DNA of 64,000 bases, from the NCBI GenBank assembly GCA_016720545.1, contig JADKKK010000006.1, forward strand, positions 117,501 to 181,500. The letters run 5' to 3'. Each line of letters starts with the position of its first letter. Position 1 is the first letter of the stretch. Under the pieces are notes generated by a model. That model was not told where the DNA came from, ran no database searches, and worked only from the letters and a program-made list of their open reading frames with translations. The translations under genes were made by a program, and so were the position numbers. Shown here one piece after another: positions 51,532 through 60,068 of the stretch. This DNA is from Myxococcales bacterium (GTDB lineage: Bacteria > Myxococcota_A > Polyangia > Polyangiales > Polyangiaceae).

Positions 51532-52770
51532 CTACGAGCGCGCCTCCGCCCTGCGGCGCACCCGGGCCTCGACCGCGAACAGCATCGGTGGCAGGAGCAG
51601 CCCGAGCCCTACGGAGAGCAGCGCGACGCGGTCCATGCCCACGAGCGACCGGTCGGCACGCTCCGCCAGCAACGTCGCCGAGACGATCGCGCCCGTCGCC
51701 GACGCGAGGTGCTGCACCGCCGACTGCACGCTCATGAACGCCGCGCGTTGCGAGGGCTCCGGCACCTTGCTCGTGAGGGTGTTGTACGAGAGGTTGCGAA
51801 TGCTCATCGAGAACATGAAGCCCATGAAAATGGCGACGACCGGGATCGCCGGCGGAGTGAGCGCGAACCCGAGGACAATCACGACGGTGAGGAGCAGCGT
51901 CCCCACCGTGCCCACGCGCGCCGAGCCGAAGCGGTCGACGAGCGGACCGACCGCGCGCATCGTCGCGAAGCTGAGCGCGCCGCCCGCCATGTAGAGCAGA
52001 CCGAGGCGCCCCGCTGGGAAGCCGAGGTTCAGCAGGGTGTACGCCGCGATGTTGGGGACGAGGACGAACGAGGCGCCCATCGCGACCCACGTCATGCCGA
52101 ACGAGAGGAGGATCTCGGCCTGCGCGAGGGTACGGAGCTCTCCCCACATCGAGCGCTCGCGCCGGTCGTCGATGTGGCCCCGCAGCACGGGCAGCCGCGC
52201 GAGCGCGACGCCCGAGACCGCGAGGCCGAGGCCCGCGGTGAAGACGAAGGGTGCCCGCCACGAGACGCGCTGCGCGAGCTCGAGCCCGAACGGAACGCCC
52301 AGCACGGAGGCCGCCGCGAAGGCGCCCATGACCTTGCCCATGGCCTTGCCCCGGCGCGCGGTGGGGACCACGTCGGCGATGATCGACATCGCGATCGACG
52401 TCGCAGGACCGCCGAAGAGCCCCGCGAGGACGCGCGCGGCGAGCAGCGAGTGGAGGCTCCACGCGAAGGCGCCGGCGAGCGTGCCCGCCGCGAGCCCCAC
52501 GAGCGCGACGGAGAGCGCGAGCTTTCGCTCGAACCGGTCGAGGAAGAACGCGCCCGCGAAGCCCGAGACGGCCGCCGCGGCGGTGTAGCTCCCGGTGACC
52601 CAGCCCGCGTCGGACTGAGCGAACGCGAGGGCCTTCGACATGAAGGGGCCGAGCGGGCTCACCATCATAAAGTCAAGGATATTGACGAACTGGACGGCCC
52701 CCACCAGGAACACCACCGTCGCCTCGCGCGCGTCGCTCGTGGAGTCGGGCGCGTCTTCGACCTCCGGCAC
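51532..52770 (-). CDS. Major facilitator superfamily transporter
   Basis: The 412-residue membrane protein has 12 predicted helices. The first helix set ends in GSYTAAAAVSGFAGAFFLDRFERKLAL (an MFS loop 2/3 motif A-like DRxxRR) and the second half has LVDRFGSARVGTVGTLLL. It probably exports or takes up a small molecule; the substrate cannot be read. The GTG at 52770 is preferred: TACGGT lies 6 bases upstream. Earlier codons to 52989 are antisense to the DAHP synthase gene. Confidence 0.88.
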   Translation of the reverse strand: MPEVEDAPDSTSDAREATVVFLVGAVQFVNILDFMMVSPLGPFMSKALAFAQSDAGWVTGSYTAAAAVSGFAGAFFLDRFERKLALSVALVGLAAGTLAGAFAWSLHSLLAARVLAGLFGGPATSIAMSIIADVVPTARRGKAMGKVMGAFAAASVLGVPFGLELAQRVSWRAPFVFTAGLGLAVSGVALARLPVLRGHIDDRRERSMWGELRTLAQAEILLSFGMTWVAMGASFVLVPNIAAYTLLNLGFPAGRLGLLYMAGGALSFATMRAVGPLVDRFGSARVGTVGTLLLTVVIVLGFALTPPAIPVVAIFMGFMFSMSIRNLSYNTLTSKVPEPSQRAAFMSVQSAVQHLASATGAIVSATLLAERADRSLVGMDRVALLSVGLGLLLPPMLFAVEARVRRRAEARS

Positions 52771-52776
52771 CGCCCG

Positions 52777-52782
52777 ACCGTA
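52777..52782 (-). promoter_or_regulatory. Extended -10 TGCTACGGT before the MFS gene
   Basis: On the minus strand TACGGT, preceded by TGC, ends 6 bases before the GTG at 52770. It faces the DAHP synthase promoter in a 74-base gap. Confidence 0.4.
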
Positions 52783-52830
52783 GCAAAGACTCTGCGGCGC
52801 GACGACCTTCGCGGGAGCGCTAGCGGCTGC

Positions 52831-52836
52831 TAGAAG
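52831..52836 (+). promoter_or_regulatory. -10-like TAGAAG before the DAHP synthase gene
   Basis: TGCTAGAAG ends 8 bases before the GTG at 52845. The last hexamer base is G rather than T, so confidence is modest. Confidence 0.3.
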
Positions 52837-52844
52837 CCCGGCTC

Positions 52845-54245
52845 GTGACCCAACGCCCGGAACAGCCACTCGCGTGGACCCCCGACTCCTGGCGTAACCG
52901 CCCGCTCGGACGGCACGCCCCCTACCCCAGCTTGGACGGCGAAGGCAGCGAGGTCGACGCGGTGACGCGCAAGCTCTCGTCGCTGCCACCGCTCGTCACC
53001 TCCTGGGAGGTCGAGCGGCTGAAGGCGCTGGTCGCCGACGCGCAGGAGGACCGGCGCTTCCTCCTGCAAGGGGGCGACTGCGCCGAGACTCTGGACGACT
53101 GCCAGCCGGGCATCATCGCGAGCAAGCTCAAAATCTTGCTGCAGATGTCGCTCGTGCTGGTCCACGGCGGCAAGCGGCCCGTCATCCGAGTGGGGCGCCT
53201 CGCCGGGCAATACGCGAAGCCGCGCTCGTCGCCCGAGGAGGTGCGCGACGGCGTGCGCCTCCCGAGCTACTTCGGCGACCTCGTGAACCGCGCCGAGTTC
53301 ACGGAGGAGGCGCGCCGGCTCGACCCGAGGGCGATGCTCGCGGCGTACTCGCACGCCGCCATGACGCTGAACTTCGTTCGCTCGCTGGTCGAGGGCGGCT
53401 TCGCCGACATGCACCACCCCGAGCAGTGGGACCTCGCCTTCCTCTCGCGCGCCGGGCTGTCGTCCGATCTCCGTGCGGAATACACGCACACCTCGCGGGC
53501 CCTGGCCGAGTCGCTCCGCTTCATGGAGGCGCTCGGCGAGCGCACCGTCGACCACCTCACGCGGGTCGAGTTCTTCACGAGCCACGAGGGGCTCAACCTG
53601 CGCTACGAGTCGGCGCAGACTCGCCGAGTGCCGCGGCGCGAGGGCCACTACAACCTGACCACCCACCTGCCCTGGCTCGGCGATCGCACGCGCGACCTCG
53701 ACGGCGCGCACGTCGAGTATTTCCGCGGCCTCCAGAACACCGTGGGCGTGAAGCTCGGCCCCTCCGCCACCCCCGACGATACGCTCCGGTTGGTCGAGCG
53801 CCTGGACCCCGCGAACACGCCCGGGAAGCTCCTGCTCATCACGCGCATGGGCAGCTCGCGCGTCGAAGAGCGGCTGCCTGCCGTGGCCGAGGCCGTACGG
53901 CGCGCCGGTCGCCGCGTGCTCTTCGTGTGCGACCCGATGCACGGCAACACGACCACCACGGCCGCCGGCGTGAAGACCCGAGACCTCGGCGACATCCTGC
54001 GCGAGATCGAGTCGACCTTCGACGTCCTCGAGGCCTCGGGCACGCACCTCGGGGGGGTCCACTTCGAGCTCACCGGGGAGGACGTCACCGAGTGTACCGG
54101 CGGCGGCCTGGGCGAGGGGGACCTCGATCGCAACTACGCCAGCGTCTGCGATCCGCGCCTCAACTACCGGCAGGCGCTCGAGATGGCCTTCTGCATCGCG
54201 AAGCGGCTCGGGAGACGGCCCGCGCCGGCGGTGCACGGAACGTAG
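52845..54245 (+). CDS. Class II 3-deoxy-7-phosphoheptulonate (DAHP) synthase
   Basis: The 466-residue enzyme joins phosphoenolpyruvate and erythrose 4-phosphate, the first step of the shikimate pathway. Class II motifs are LLQGGDCAETLDD (about 73-85), IRVGRLAGQYAKPRS, LITRMGSSRVEE, FVCDPMHGNTTT and GGVHFELTGEDVTECTGG, which include metal and substrate ligands. Class II enzymes are common in plants and in actinobacteria and myxobacteria. Feedback control by aromatic amino acids is typical, but no site is readable here. The gene is followed 33 bases later by hflX. Confidence 0.96.
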   Translation: MTQRPEQPLAWTPDSWRNRPLGRHAPYPSLDGEGSEVDAVTRKLSSLPPLVTSWEVERLKALVADAQEDRRFLLQGGDCAETLDDCQPGIIASKLKILLQMSLVLVHGGKRPVIRVGRLAGQYAKPRSSPEEVRDGVRLPSYFGDLVNRAEFTEEARRLDPRAMLAAYSHAAMTLNFVRSLVEGGFADMHHPEQWDLAFLSRAGLSSDLRAEYTHTSRALAESLRFMEALGERTVDHLTRVEFFTSHEGLNLRYESAQTRRVPRREGHYNLTTHLPWLGDRTRDLDGAHVEYFRGLQNTVGVKLGPSATPDDTLRLVERLDPANTPGKLLLITRMGSSRVEERLPAVAEAVRRAGRRVLFVCDPMHGNTTTTAAGVKTRDLGDILREIESTFDVLEASGTHLGGVHFELTGEDVTECTGGGLGEGDLDRNYASVCDPRLNYRQALEMAFCIAKRLGRRPAPAVHGT

Positions 54246-54266
54246 GCGCGCGGCGCAGAGATTTGC

Positions 54267-54272
54267 TAACGA
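54267..54272 (+). promoter_or_regulatory. -10-like TAACGA before hflX
   Basis: TTTGCTAACGA ends 6 bases before the GTG at 54279 and includes an extended-type TGC. The final A departs from the consensus. Confidence 0.3.
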
Positions 54273-54278
54273 GGCGCC

Positions 54279-55718
54279 GTGCACGAAACGGCAAAGCGCG
54301 ACTCGCGTCCGCGGGCGGTGCTCGTGGGGGTGCAGCTCCCCGACACCGACCCGACCTCTTTCCAGGCGAGCCTCGACGAGCTCGCGCGGCTCGTGACCAC
54401 GCTGGGCTACGAGCCCGACCTCGTGGTCACGCAGAAGCGCGACAGCTTGTCGCCAGCCGCCGTGCTCGGCGAGGGCCGGCTCCACGACCTCGCCGAGGCG
54501 ACCGGCGGTAGCGGGCACACCGGCACCACGGTGCCGCGCACGAAGGACAAGGCCCGCGTGCGGCGCGAGGGCGAACAAGGCGCGCGCGAGGACCACGCCA
54601 ACGAGCACGCACACGCCCAGCACGCCCGGGGCCACGGCCACGACGACGACGCCCCGCGCGGACACCGGCAGCCCCACGAGGAGACCGTGAGTCCCTTCGC
54701 CCTCGTCGCCATCGACCACGACATCACGCCGAGCCAGGCGCGAAACCTGGAGCGCGCCACCGGCGTCCAGGTGCTCGACCGCACGGGCATCATCGTGGAG
54801 ATCTTCCACCGCCACGCGAAGAGCCGCGAGGCGAAGCTCCAGGTCGAGATCGCGCGCCTCGCGTACACGGCCCCGCGCCTGCGCGAGTCACCCACCGGCA
54901 AGGAGCGCCAGGCGGGGCGCGGCGCCGGCGAGGCCGCGCTCGAGCTCGATCGGCGCAAGATCCGCGATCGCATCGCCGAGCTCAAAGAGGAGCTCGAGCT
55001 CGTCCAGAAGGACCACGACAACCGGCGGGCCCTCCGCCAGAGCGCGCGCCGCGTGGCGCTGGTCGGCTACACGAACGCCGGAAAGTCGTCGCTCATGCGC
55101 GCGCTCACCGGCAGCCACGTGCTGGTCGAGAACAAGCTCTTCGCCACGCTCGACACGACCGTGCGCGCGCTCCACCCCGAGGTGAAGCCGCGCGTGCTCG
55201 TGTCTGACACGGTGGGCTTCATCAAGAAGCTCCCGCACGATCTCGTCGCGTCGTTCAAGTCCACCCTCGACGAGGCCCACGAGGCTTCGCTGCTCCTCCA
55301 CGTCGTCGACGCCTCGGACGCCACGTTCCGGGCGCAGCTCGAGGTGACCCGCGAGGTCCTCGCCGAGATCGGCGCGACGAGCGTGCCCAGCCGCATCGTC
55401 CTGAACAAGACCGACCTGCTCAGCGAGAACGCGGCGCGCCTGCTCGCGGCCGAGTACCCGGACGCGCTGCTCGTCTCCGCGCACGACCCGGCCGGCGTCG
55501 CGGCCCTGCGGGAGTACATCCTCGCGTTCTTCGACGAACGAGACGAGGAGCGCGCGTACCTGGTGCCCTACGCGGAACAGGCGCGCGTCGCGGAGCTGCA
55601 CGAGCACGCGCGCGTCGTGGGGGAAGAGTATGGCGAGGCGGGCGTGCGCGTCCGCGCGCGGGGCGACGCTGAGACGCTCGATCGCCTGGAGAAACGTGGG
55701 CTTCGACGAGCCGAGTGA
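54279..55718 (+). CDS. hflX: GTPase HflX with a His-rich insert
   Basis: The 479-residue product is a ribosome-associated GTPase of the Obg-HflX family that rescues stalled ribosomes. The HflX domain (about 135-260) includes FHRHAKSREAKLQVEIARLAYTAPRLRES and the G-rich loop GRGAGEAALELDRRKIRDRI. The GTPase domain has P-loop GYTNAGKSSL, DTVGF and NKTD. Between the N-terminal region (about 1-75) and the HflX domain lies a low-complexity insert of about 55 residues rich in His, Asp, Arg and Gly (NEHAHAQHARGHGHDDD), which is not a standard part of the family. The start is GTG 54279. Confidence 0.93.
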   Translation: MHETAKRDSRPRAVLVGVQLPDTDPTSFQASLDELARLVTTLGYEPDLVVTQKRDSLSPAAVLGEGRLHDLAEATGGSGHTGTTVPRTKDKARVRREGEQGAREDHANEHAHAQHARGHGHDDDAPRGHRQPHEETVSPFALVAIDHDITPSQARNLERATGVQVLDRTGIIVEIFHRHAKSREAKLQVEIARLAYTAPRLRESPTGKERQAGRGAGEAALELDRRKIRDRIAELKEELELVQKDHDNRRALRQSARRVALVGYTNAGKSSLMRALTGSHVLVENKLFATLDTTVRALHPEVKPRVLVSDTVGFIKKLPHDLVASFKSTLDEAHEASLLLHVVDASDATFRAQLEVTREVLAEIGATSVPSRIVLNKTDLLSENAARLLAAEYPDALLVSAHDPAGVAALREYILAFFDERDEERAYLVPYAEQARVAELHEHARVVGEEYGEAGVRVRARGDAETLDRLEKRGLRRAE

Positions 55719-55818
55719 CCCGACACGGTGAGGTCGGGAGCCCTCACCGACCCGCGTCGTGTCGTGCGGGCGGCGCCGCTCACAGGGAGTTTGGCGGCTC
55801 GCGCGAGAAAGTGCGAGC

Positions 55819-56307
55819 ATGCGGACGATGAAGATTCGCTCTCTATGGTGGGCGGCCGTGCTGCTCGGGACGCTGGTGGCCGCTGCGCCGCCGGCGATCG
55901 CCGCGGGCCCGGTCAAGGAAGCAAAAGAGAAACTCAAGGAGGAGAAGAAGGAGCTCAAGGAGGCGCGCAAGAACGACGGCGGCGTCGCCGATGAGAAGAA
56001 GGACGTCAAGCAGGCCGCGGACGAGCTCCGCGAGGCCCGCAAGAAGCGCCGCCAGGAGCACCTCGCCGAGATGCGCGCAAAGTGGGGCGAGATCCTGAAG
56101 AAGCCGGGTGTGAAGGAGGAGATGCGCGTCCACATGCGGCGCATGTCTCGCCTCCGCCGCATCGAGCACCTCGCGAAGGAAGGGAAGAAGGACGCCATCG
56201 CGAAGCGCGCCGCCGCGGCGATGGAGAAGGAAAAGGCCCGCCACCAGAAGAAGATGGACGAGCTCAAGGGCCAGGCCGCGCCGGCCGCCTCGGGAGGTGC
56301 AAAGTGA
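55819..56307 (+). CDS. Exported charged helical protein
   Basis: The 162-residue product has a signal peptide (RSLWWAAVLLGTLVAAAPPAIAAG) and then Lys/Glu/Arg-rich helices (KEKLKEEKKELKEARK, ADELREARKKRRQEHL, MRVHMRRMSRLRRIEHLAKEG). The pattern recalls periplasmic Spy/CpxP-type chaperones, but the LTxxQ repeats of that family are absent. ATG 55828 (MKIRSLWW) is an equally good start. The stop overlaps the next gene's GTG (GTGA), so the two exported proteins are made together. Confidence 0.72.
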   Translation: MRTMKIRSLWWAAVLLGTLVAAAPPAIAAGPVKEAKEKLKEEKKELKEARKNDGGVADEKKDVKQAADELREARKKRRQEHLAEMRAKWGEILKKPGVKEEMRVHMRRMSRLRRIEHLAKEGKKDAIAKRAAAAMEKEKARHQKKMDELKGQAAPAASGGAK

Positions 56308-56606
56308 AGCGCTCGACGAAGGTCTCCCTCGTATCCCTTGTCTTCGGCGCGCTGAGCGTCGCCGCCGTCGCGTCGCTGGCTGGTTGCGACGACAAGAAGG
56401 CCCCCGACGTGCCCGCGGTGACCCCGCCTACGCCCTCGGCCGTGCCGAGCGCGGCGGCGAGCGCGGCGCCCTCCGCGGCTCCGTCGGCGGTCGCGGCCGT
56501 CGAGGACGACACCCCGACCGAAGAGGACTTCGAGGAGGAGTCGGGCGCGATCACGGAGGCGAGCCTCGACAGCGAGCTCGCGAAGCTCGAGGCCGAGATC
56601 AAGTAG
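56304..56606 (+). CDS. Small lipoprotein, Ala/Pro-rich and acidic
   Basis: The 100-residue product starts at GTG 56304, with GGAGGTG 4 bases upstream, a strong site. The signal ends at the lipobox ASLAGC (Cys28). The mature part is an Ala/Ser/Pro-rich stretch followed by an acidic C-terminus (EDDTPTEEDFEEESGA). It is coupled to the charged helical gene. Opposite charges of the pair (basic helices, acidic tail) suggest they might bind one another, which is speculation. Confidence 0.75.
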   Translation: MKRSTKVSLVSLVFGALSVAAVASLAGCDDKKAPDVPAVTPPTPSAVPSAAASAAPSAAPSAVAAVEDDTPTEEDFEEESGAITEASLDSELAKLEAEIK

Positions 56607-56629
56607 CGCCGCGCCTCGCGCCTCCCGCT

Positions 56630-56676
56630 GGGCCCGCTCGCCGTCCCCCGACGCGACGCGGGCCCGCTCTCATTTT
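56630..56676 (+). terminator. Candidate terminator after the small lipoprotein gene
   Basis: GGGCCCGC and GCGGGCCC can pair over 8 bp around a 20-base loop, and GCTCTCATTTT follows. The long loop makes it weaker than the hairpin at 32539. Confidence 0.35.
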
Positions 56677-56718
56677 CCCCCGTGTCGGGGCGCCACGAGT
56701 CGAGACCCGAGGCGGCGA

Positions 56719-58059
56719 CTATACGCGCGCGATGCGCCCCCGCGAGAGCACCACGAAGCGCCGCGCGAGGAGCGCAGAGACCACGACGAGCCCGGCGAAG
56801 AGCCCCCACCAGAGGCCAGGGGCGCCCATCCCGAAGCGAAAACAGAGGAGCAGCGCGAGCGGGCAGCCGACGGCCCAGTGTGCGCCCACGTTGGCCCAGA
56901 ACGGGAACTTCACGTCGCCCGCCCCGCGCAGCGCGCCGGCCGCGACGCTCTGTACCCCGTCGAACACCTGGAAGAGCATCGCCACCCGCATGAGCGCGAC
57001 GGCCGTGCCGATGACGCGCGCGTCTTTGGTGAACAGGCCCACGAGGAACGCCGGCACGAGGAAGAACACGAGGCTCGCGACTCCCATGTAGGTTGCACCT
57101 ACCGCGAGACCGAGCAGGCCCGGGCGGCGCGCGGACCGGCCCTCGCCCACGGCGTAGCCCACGCGCACGCTCGTGGCGCTGGAGATGCCCTGCGCGCCCA
57201 TGAAGGTGAAGCTCGAGAGGCCGATGACGATCTGATGGGCGGAGACCGCGTGCTCGCCCAGGAGGCCGGCGATGACGCCCACGGCCGCAAAAACCCCGAT
57301 CTCTGCGCTGAGCTGCAGACCCATCGGGACACCGAGACCGAACACCCGGGCGAGGGTCGGGGCGCCGTCCGACGAGGCCTCGCGGCGTCGGAGCGCGGCG
57401 CGCAGCACGACGACGACGAGCACCAGGTTGGCGAGCGCGTTCGCGACTCCGGCCCCGAGGGCGCCCCGCGGGCGCAGGCCCACGGCCGGCAGCCCCACCG
57501 CGACGAGCGCCGCGTCGCCTTGGACGAGCAGCGCGCACGCCGCCACGTTCACCACGTTCGCGACCACGGCGGCGACCAGCGCCGGGCGCGTCTCGCCGTG
57601 CGCCTGGAGGAACGACTTGATCGCGAGGAACGCAGGAAACAAGAACATGCTCGGCGCCTGCGCGACCAGGTACGCCCGGGCCGGCGCCACGAGAGACGCC
57701 TCGACGCCGAGCGCCGGCAGGGCGAGCGTGATCGCCCACGCGAGCAGCACGGTGGGCACCCACACGAGCGCGAGCGCGCCGAGCGTCCGCGTGAGCGCGC
57801 CCCACGCCCGACCCCGCTCGCCCGCCCCGACGGCCTGCGACGCGAGCGGCTCGAGCGCCCCCGCGATCCCGATGCACACGGCCATCGCTGCGAAGCCGAC
57901 CGAGCGCCCGATGGACGCGCCCCCGAGATCGGCGACCGACACGCGCCCGAGGAACGCGACGTCGACGAGGCCGAGCAGCATGAGCCCGAGCTGCGCCACC
58001 GCGATGGGCCAGGCGAGGCGGAGGAGCTCGGCGAGCTCTCTGCGGGTCGCCCCGCTCAT
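56719..58059 (-). CDS. MATE-family efflux transporter
   Basis: The 446-residue membrane protein has about 12 hydrophobic segments. Its N-terminus (ELLRLAWPIAVAQLGLMLLGLVDVAFLGRVS) is the typical MATE opening, and the second half starts GVPMGLQLSAEIGVF. MATE proteins export cationic drugs or metabolites in exchange for Na+ or H+. The substrate cannot be read. The ATG at 58059 overlaps the stop of the phosphatase gene (ATGA). Confidence 0.9.
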   Translation of the reverse strand: MSGATRRELAELLRLAWPIAVAQLGLMLLGLVDVAFLGRVSVADLGGASIGRSVGFAAMAVCIGIAGALEPLASQAVGAGERGRAWGALTRTLGALALVWVPTVLLAWAITLALPALGVEASLVAPARAYLVAQAPSMFLFPAFLAIKSFLQAHGETRPALVAAVVANVVNVAACALLVQGDAALVAVGLPAVGLRPRGALGAGVANALANLVLVVVVLRAALRRREASSDGAPTLARVFGLGVPMGLQLSAEIGVFAAVGVIAGLLGEHAVSAHQIVIGLSSFTFMGAQGISSATSVRVGYAVGEGRSARRPGLLGLAVGATYMGVASLVFFLVPAFLVGLFTKDARVIGTAVALMRVAMLFQVFDGVQSVAAGALRGAGDVKFPFWANVGAHWAVGCPLALLLCFRFGMGAPGLWWGLFAGLVVVSALLARRFVVLSRGRIARV

Positions 58060-58805
58060 GGGAGTCGCCGCGAGGAGCGAGCAGCCGGCGGCGGCGAGGC
58101 GGTCTTGGCGGCAGTGAGCACGGCGTCGCGGAGGTGCGCGACATCGTTCCAGGAGACGAGGCGGGCGGCGCCGTTGGGCTCGCGCTCGAGCACGGTGACC
58201 GACGTGTTCGCGAGCGGGCCGAGGCGCCTCATGGCGTCGGCGACGCCGCCTCGGGAGCCCAGCACGCCCGCTACGTAGGCCTTGATGGCGGCGCCGTGCG
58301 AGACGACCATCACGTGGCAGCGCGCGCTCGGCCCCGACGCCGCCTGGGCCGCCGACGACGCCGCGAGCACCGCGCGGTCGACCGCCTCGCCCACGCGGGC
58401 CGCGAGCTCGGCGTAGGTCTCGCCGCCGCCGCGCGGCACGTCGAGGCCGGCCCGCCACGCGGCGTGCTCTTCCGGGAAGAGCGTCTCGACCTCGCGCGCG
58501 GTCTTGCCCTGCCAGGTGCCGACGTACACCTCGCGCAGACCCTCGTCGACGCGCACCTCGAGCCCGAGGACCTGCGAGAGCACCGTCGCGGTGTCCACCG
58601 CGCGCTCGAGGTCGGAGCTGTAGAGCGCGTGGAGATCGACTCCGGGCTCGAGCTCGGCGAGCCGGAGCGCGAGCTTCTCGGCCTGCACGCGGCCGCGCGC
58701 GTTGATGCCCCGGCCGCCTTGCCCCTGATACACCCCCGAGTGGTTGTCGTCGGTCTCGCCGTGGCGCACGAGGAAGAGGCGCGCGCATGGACCAGAAAAA
58801 GGCAT
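58056..58805 (-). CDS. Histidine phosphatase family protein (phosphoglycerate-mutase-like)
   Basis: The 249-residue product has the catalytic motif FLVRHGETDDNHSG (RHG, His about 15), the substrate-binding SSDLERAVDTA and the second His in VMVVSHGAAIKAYV. Members remove or transfer phosphates on small metabolites such as alpha-ribazole phosphate or phosphoglycerate. The ATG at 58805 is the start. The product ends in a Pro/Ser/Arg-rich tail of about 15 residues. It is transcribed with the MATE gene. Confidence 0.88.
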   Translation of the reverse strand: MPFSGPCARLFLVRHGETDDNHSGVYQGQGGRGINARGRVQAEKLALRLAELEPGVDLHALYSSDLERAVDTATVLSQVLGLEVRVDEGLREVYVGTWQGKTAREVETLFPEEHAAWRAGLDVPRGGGETYAELAARVGEAVDRAVLAASSAAQAASGPSARCHVMVVSHGAAIKAYVAGVLGSRGGVADAMRRLGPLANTSVTVLEREPNGAARLVSWNDVAHLRDAVLTAAKTASPPPAARSSRRLP

Positions 58806-58832
58806 GGTCGGGGCTCTCCTTCTGCCACACGC

Positions 58833-58861
58833 TTGCGGTCTCGGGCAAGGAAGGCTAAGTG
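58833..58861 (+). promoter_or_regulatory. Candidate promoter for rpoZ
   Basis: TTGCGG, a 17-base spacer and TAAGTG lie 57 bases before the ATG at 58918. A GC hairpin (58881-58898) follows in the leader. Confidence 0.4.
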
Positions 58862-58917
58862 GTCCTGCCCCGTCGTTATCGCCCCGCCCGCGCGGGGCCT
58901 CGCTGAAGGATTACCCC

Positions 58918-59160
58918 ATGGCGCGTGTCACCGTCGAAGACTGCCTCGAGCGTGAAGAGAACCGCTTCGCCCTGGTGCTGCTCGCGGCCACCCGCACGCG
59001 CCAGCTCATGAAGGGTCAGCCTTCGCTCGTCCCGTCGAAGAACAAGGCGGCCGTCACGGCGCTCCGCGAGATCGCGGCGGGCAAGGTGCACTACGACCGC
59101 TCGAGCAACGACGTCGTCTCGGAGTGGATCGACGCCAAGGCGCGCGCCGGCCAGCCTTGA
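58918..59160 (+). CDS. rpoZ: RNA polymerase omega subunit
   Basis: The 80-residue product (MARVTVEDCLEREENRFALVLLAATRTRQLMKG and so on) matches RpoZ, which helps RNA polymerase assembly and ppGpp response. The conserved start ARVTVEDCLE and NRFALVLLAATRTRQL are the family signature. The start is ATG 58918. A methyltransferase gene starts inside its stop codon, an unusual neighbour since rpoZ commonly precedes spoT. Confidence 0.95.
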   Translation: MARVTVEDCLEREENRFALVLLAATRTRQLMKGQPSLVPSKNKAAVTALREIAAGKVHYDRSSNDVVSEWIDAKARAGQP

Positions 59161-60068
59161 GCCGAGCGGTCTCGCCGCCCGCCGCGCGTGCGCCCCGTGC
59201 GCCGCGCGCGCAGCGCGCGAAGACCCCCTCCACCCCGACCGATCCCGCCGCCGCGCTGCGCAGGCTCGGCTCGTTCGCGCACTACGCGGACCCTGCATAC
59301 TACACGCACACGTACGCGGCTCGCGACGCCGACGTGCGGTACTACGTGGAGCAAGGCAAGCGCGCCCGCGGGCCGGTGCTCGAGCTCGGGGCGGGCAATG
59401 GACGCATCACCCTGCCGCTCGCGCGCCACGGCGTCGAGGTCGTGGCGCTCGACCACTCGCGCCCGATGCTCGCCGACCTCCGCGCGCGCCTCGCGGACGA
59501 GCCTCCCGAGGTGCGCGCCCGGGTGCGCGTGGTCGAGGGCGACATCCGCGCCGCGCGCCTCCGGAGGCGTTTCGCGCGCGTGTTCTGCCCGTTCAACACG
59601 GCGCTTCACCTGTACACGCGCGACGATGTCGAGCGCTTTTTTGCTACGGTGAGACACCACCTGGCCCCGGGCGGCGAGCTCGTCGTGGACCTGTCGGTGC
59701 CGCTCGCGGAGAACCTCGCGCGCGACCCCGAGCGCCCCTACGGCGCGCCCCGCTTCCGCCACCCGACCGAGGGGCTCGTCCGCTACAAAGAGCTCTTCGA
59801 CTACGATCCCGCGACGCAGGTGCTGCTCGTGACGATGCAGTTCTTCCCCGAGCCGCCGCGCGCCCCGTTCGCGACCGTGCTCGCGCACCGGCAGTACTAC
59901 CCGAAGGAGTGGGAGGCGCTGCTGCACTACAACGGGTTCACGCGCCGCTCGGTGTTCGGTGACTTCTTCGGCGGCCCGCTCACGCGCGACAGCGACGTGA
60001 TGGTCTGGCACGCACGACCTCGCCCCGCGGTTGGGCGCGCGCAGACGCGGACACGGGGGGGCGCGTGA
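59157..60068 (+). CDS. Class I SAM-dependent methyltransferase
   Basis: The 303-residue product has the SAM-binding motif VLELGAGNGRITLPLARHGVEVVALDHS (about 81-108), with ILEL-like GxGxG, and the post-motif VEGDIRAARL. A later FCPFNTALHLYTRDDVERFFATVRHHL fits this fold. The target is unknown. I place the start at TTG 59157, which overlaps the rpoZ stop (TTGA). No in-frame ATG or GTG lies between there and the conserved region except GTG 59124, which would overlap rpoZ by 37 bases. The stop overlaps yggS (GTGA). Confidence 0.8.
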   Translation: MSRAVSPPAARAPRAPRAQRAKTPSTPTDPAAALRRLGSFAHYADPAYYTHTYAARDADVRYYVEQGKRARGPVLELGAGNGRITLPLARHGVEVVALDHSRPMLADLRARLADEPPEVRARVRVVEGDIRAARLRRRFARVFCPFNTALHLYTRDDVERFFATVRHHLAPGGELVVDLSVPLAENLARDPERPYGAPRFRHPTEGLVRYKELFDYDPATQVLLVTMQFFPEPPRAPFATVLAHRQYYPKEWEALLHYNGFTRRSVFGDFFGGPLTRDSDVMVWHARPRPAVGRAQTRTRGGA

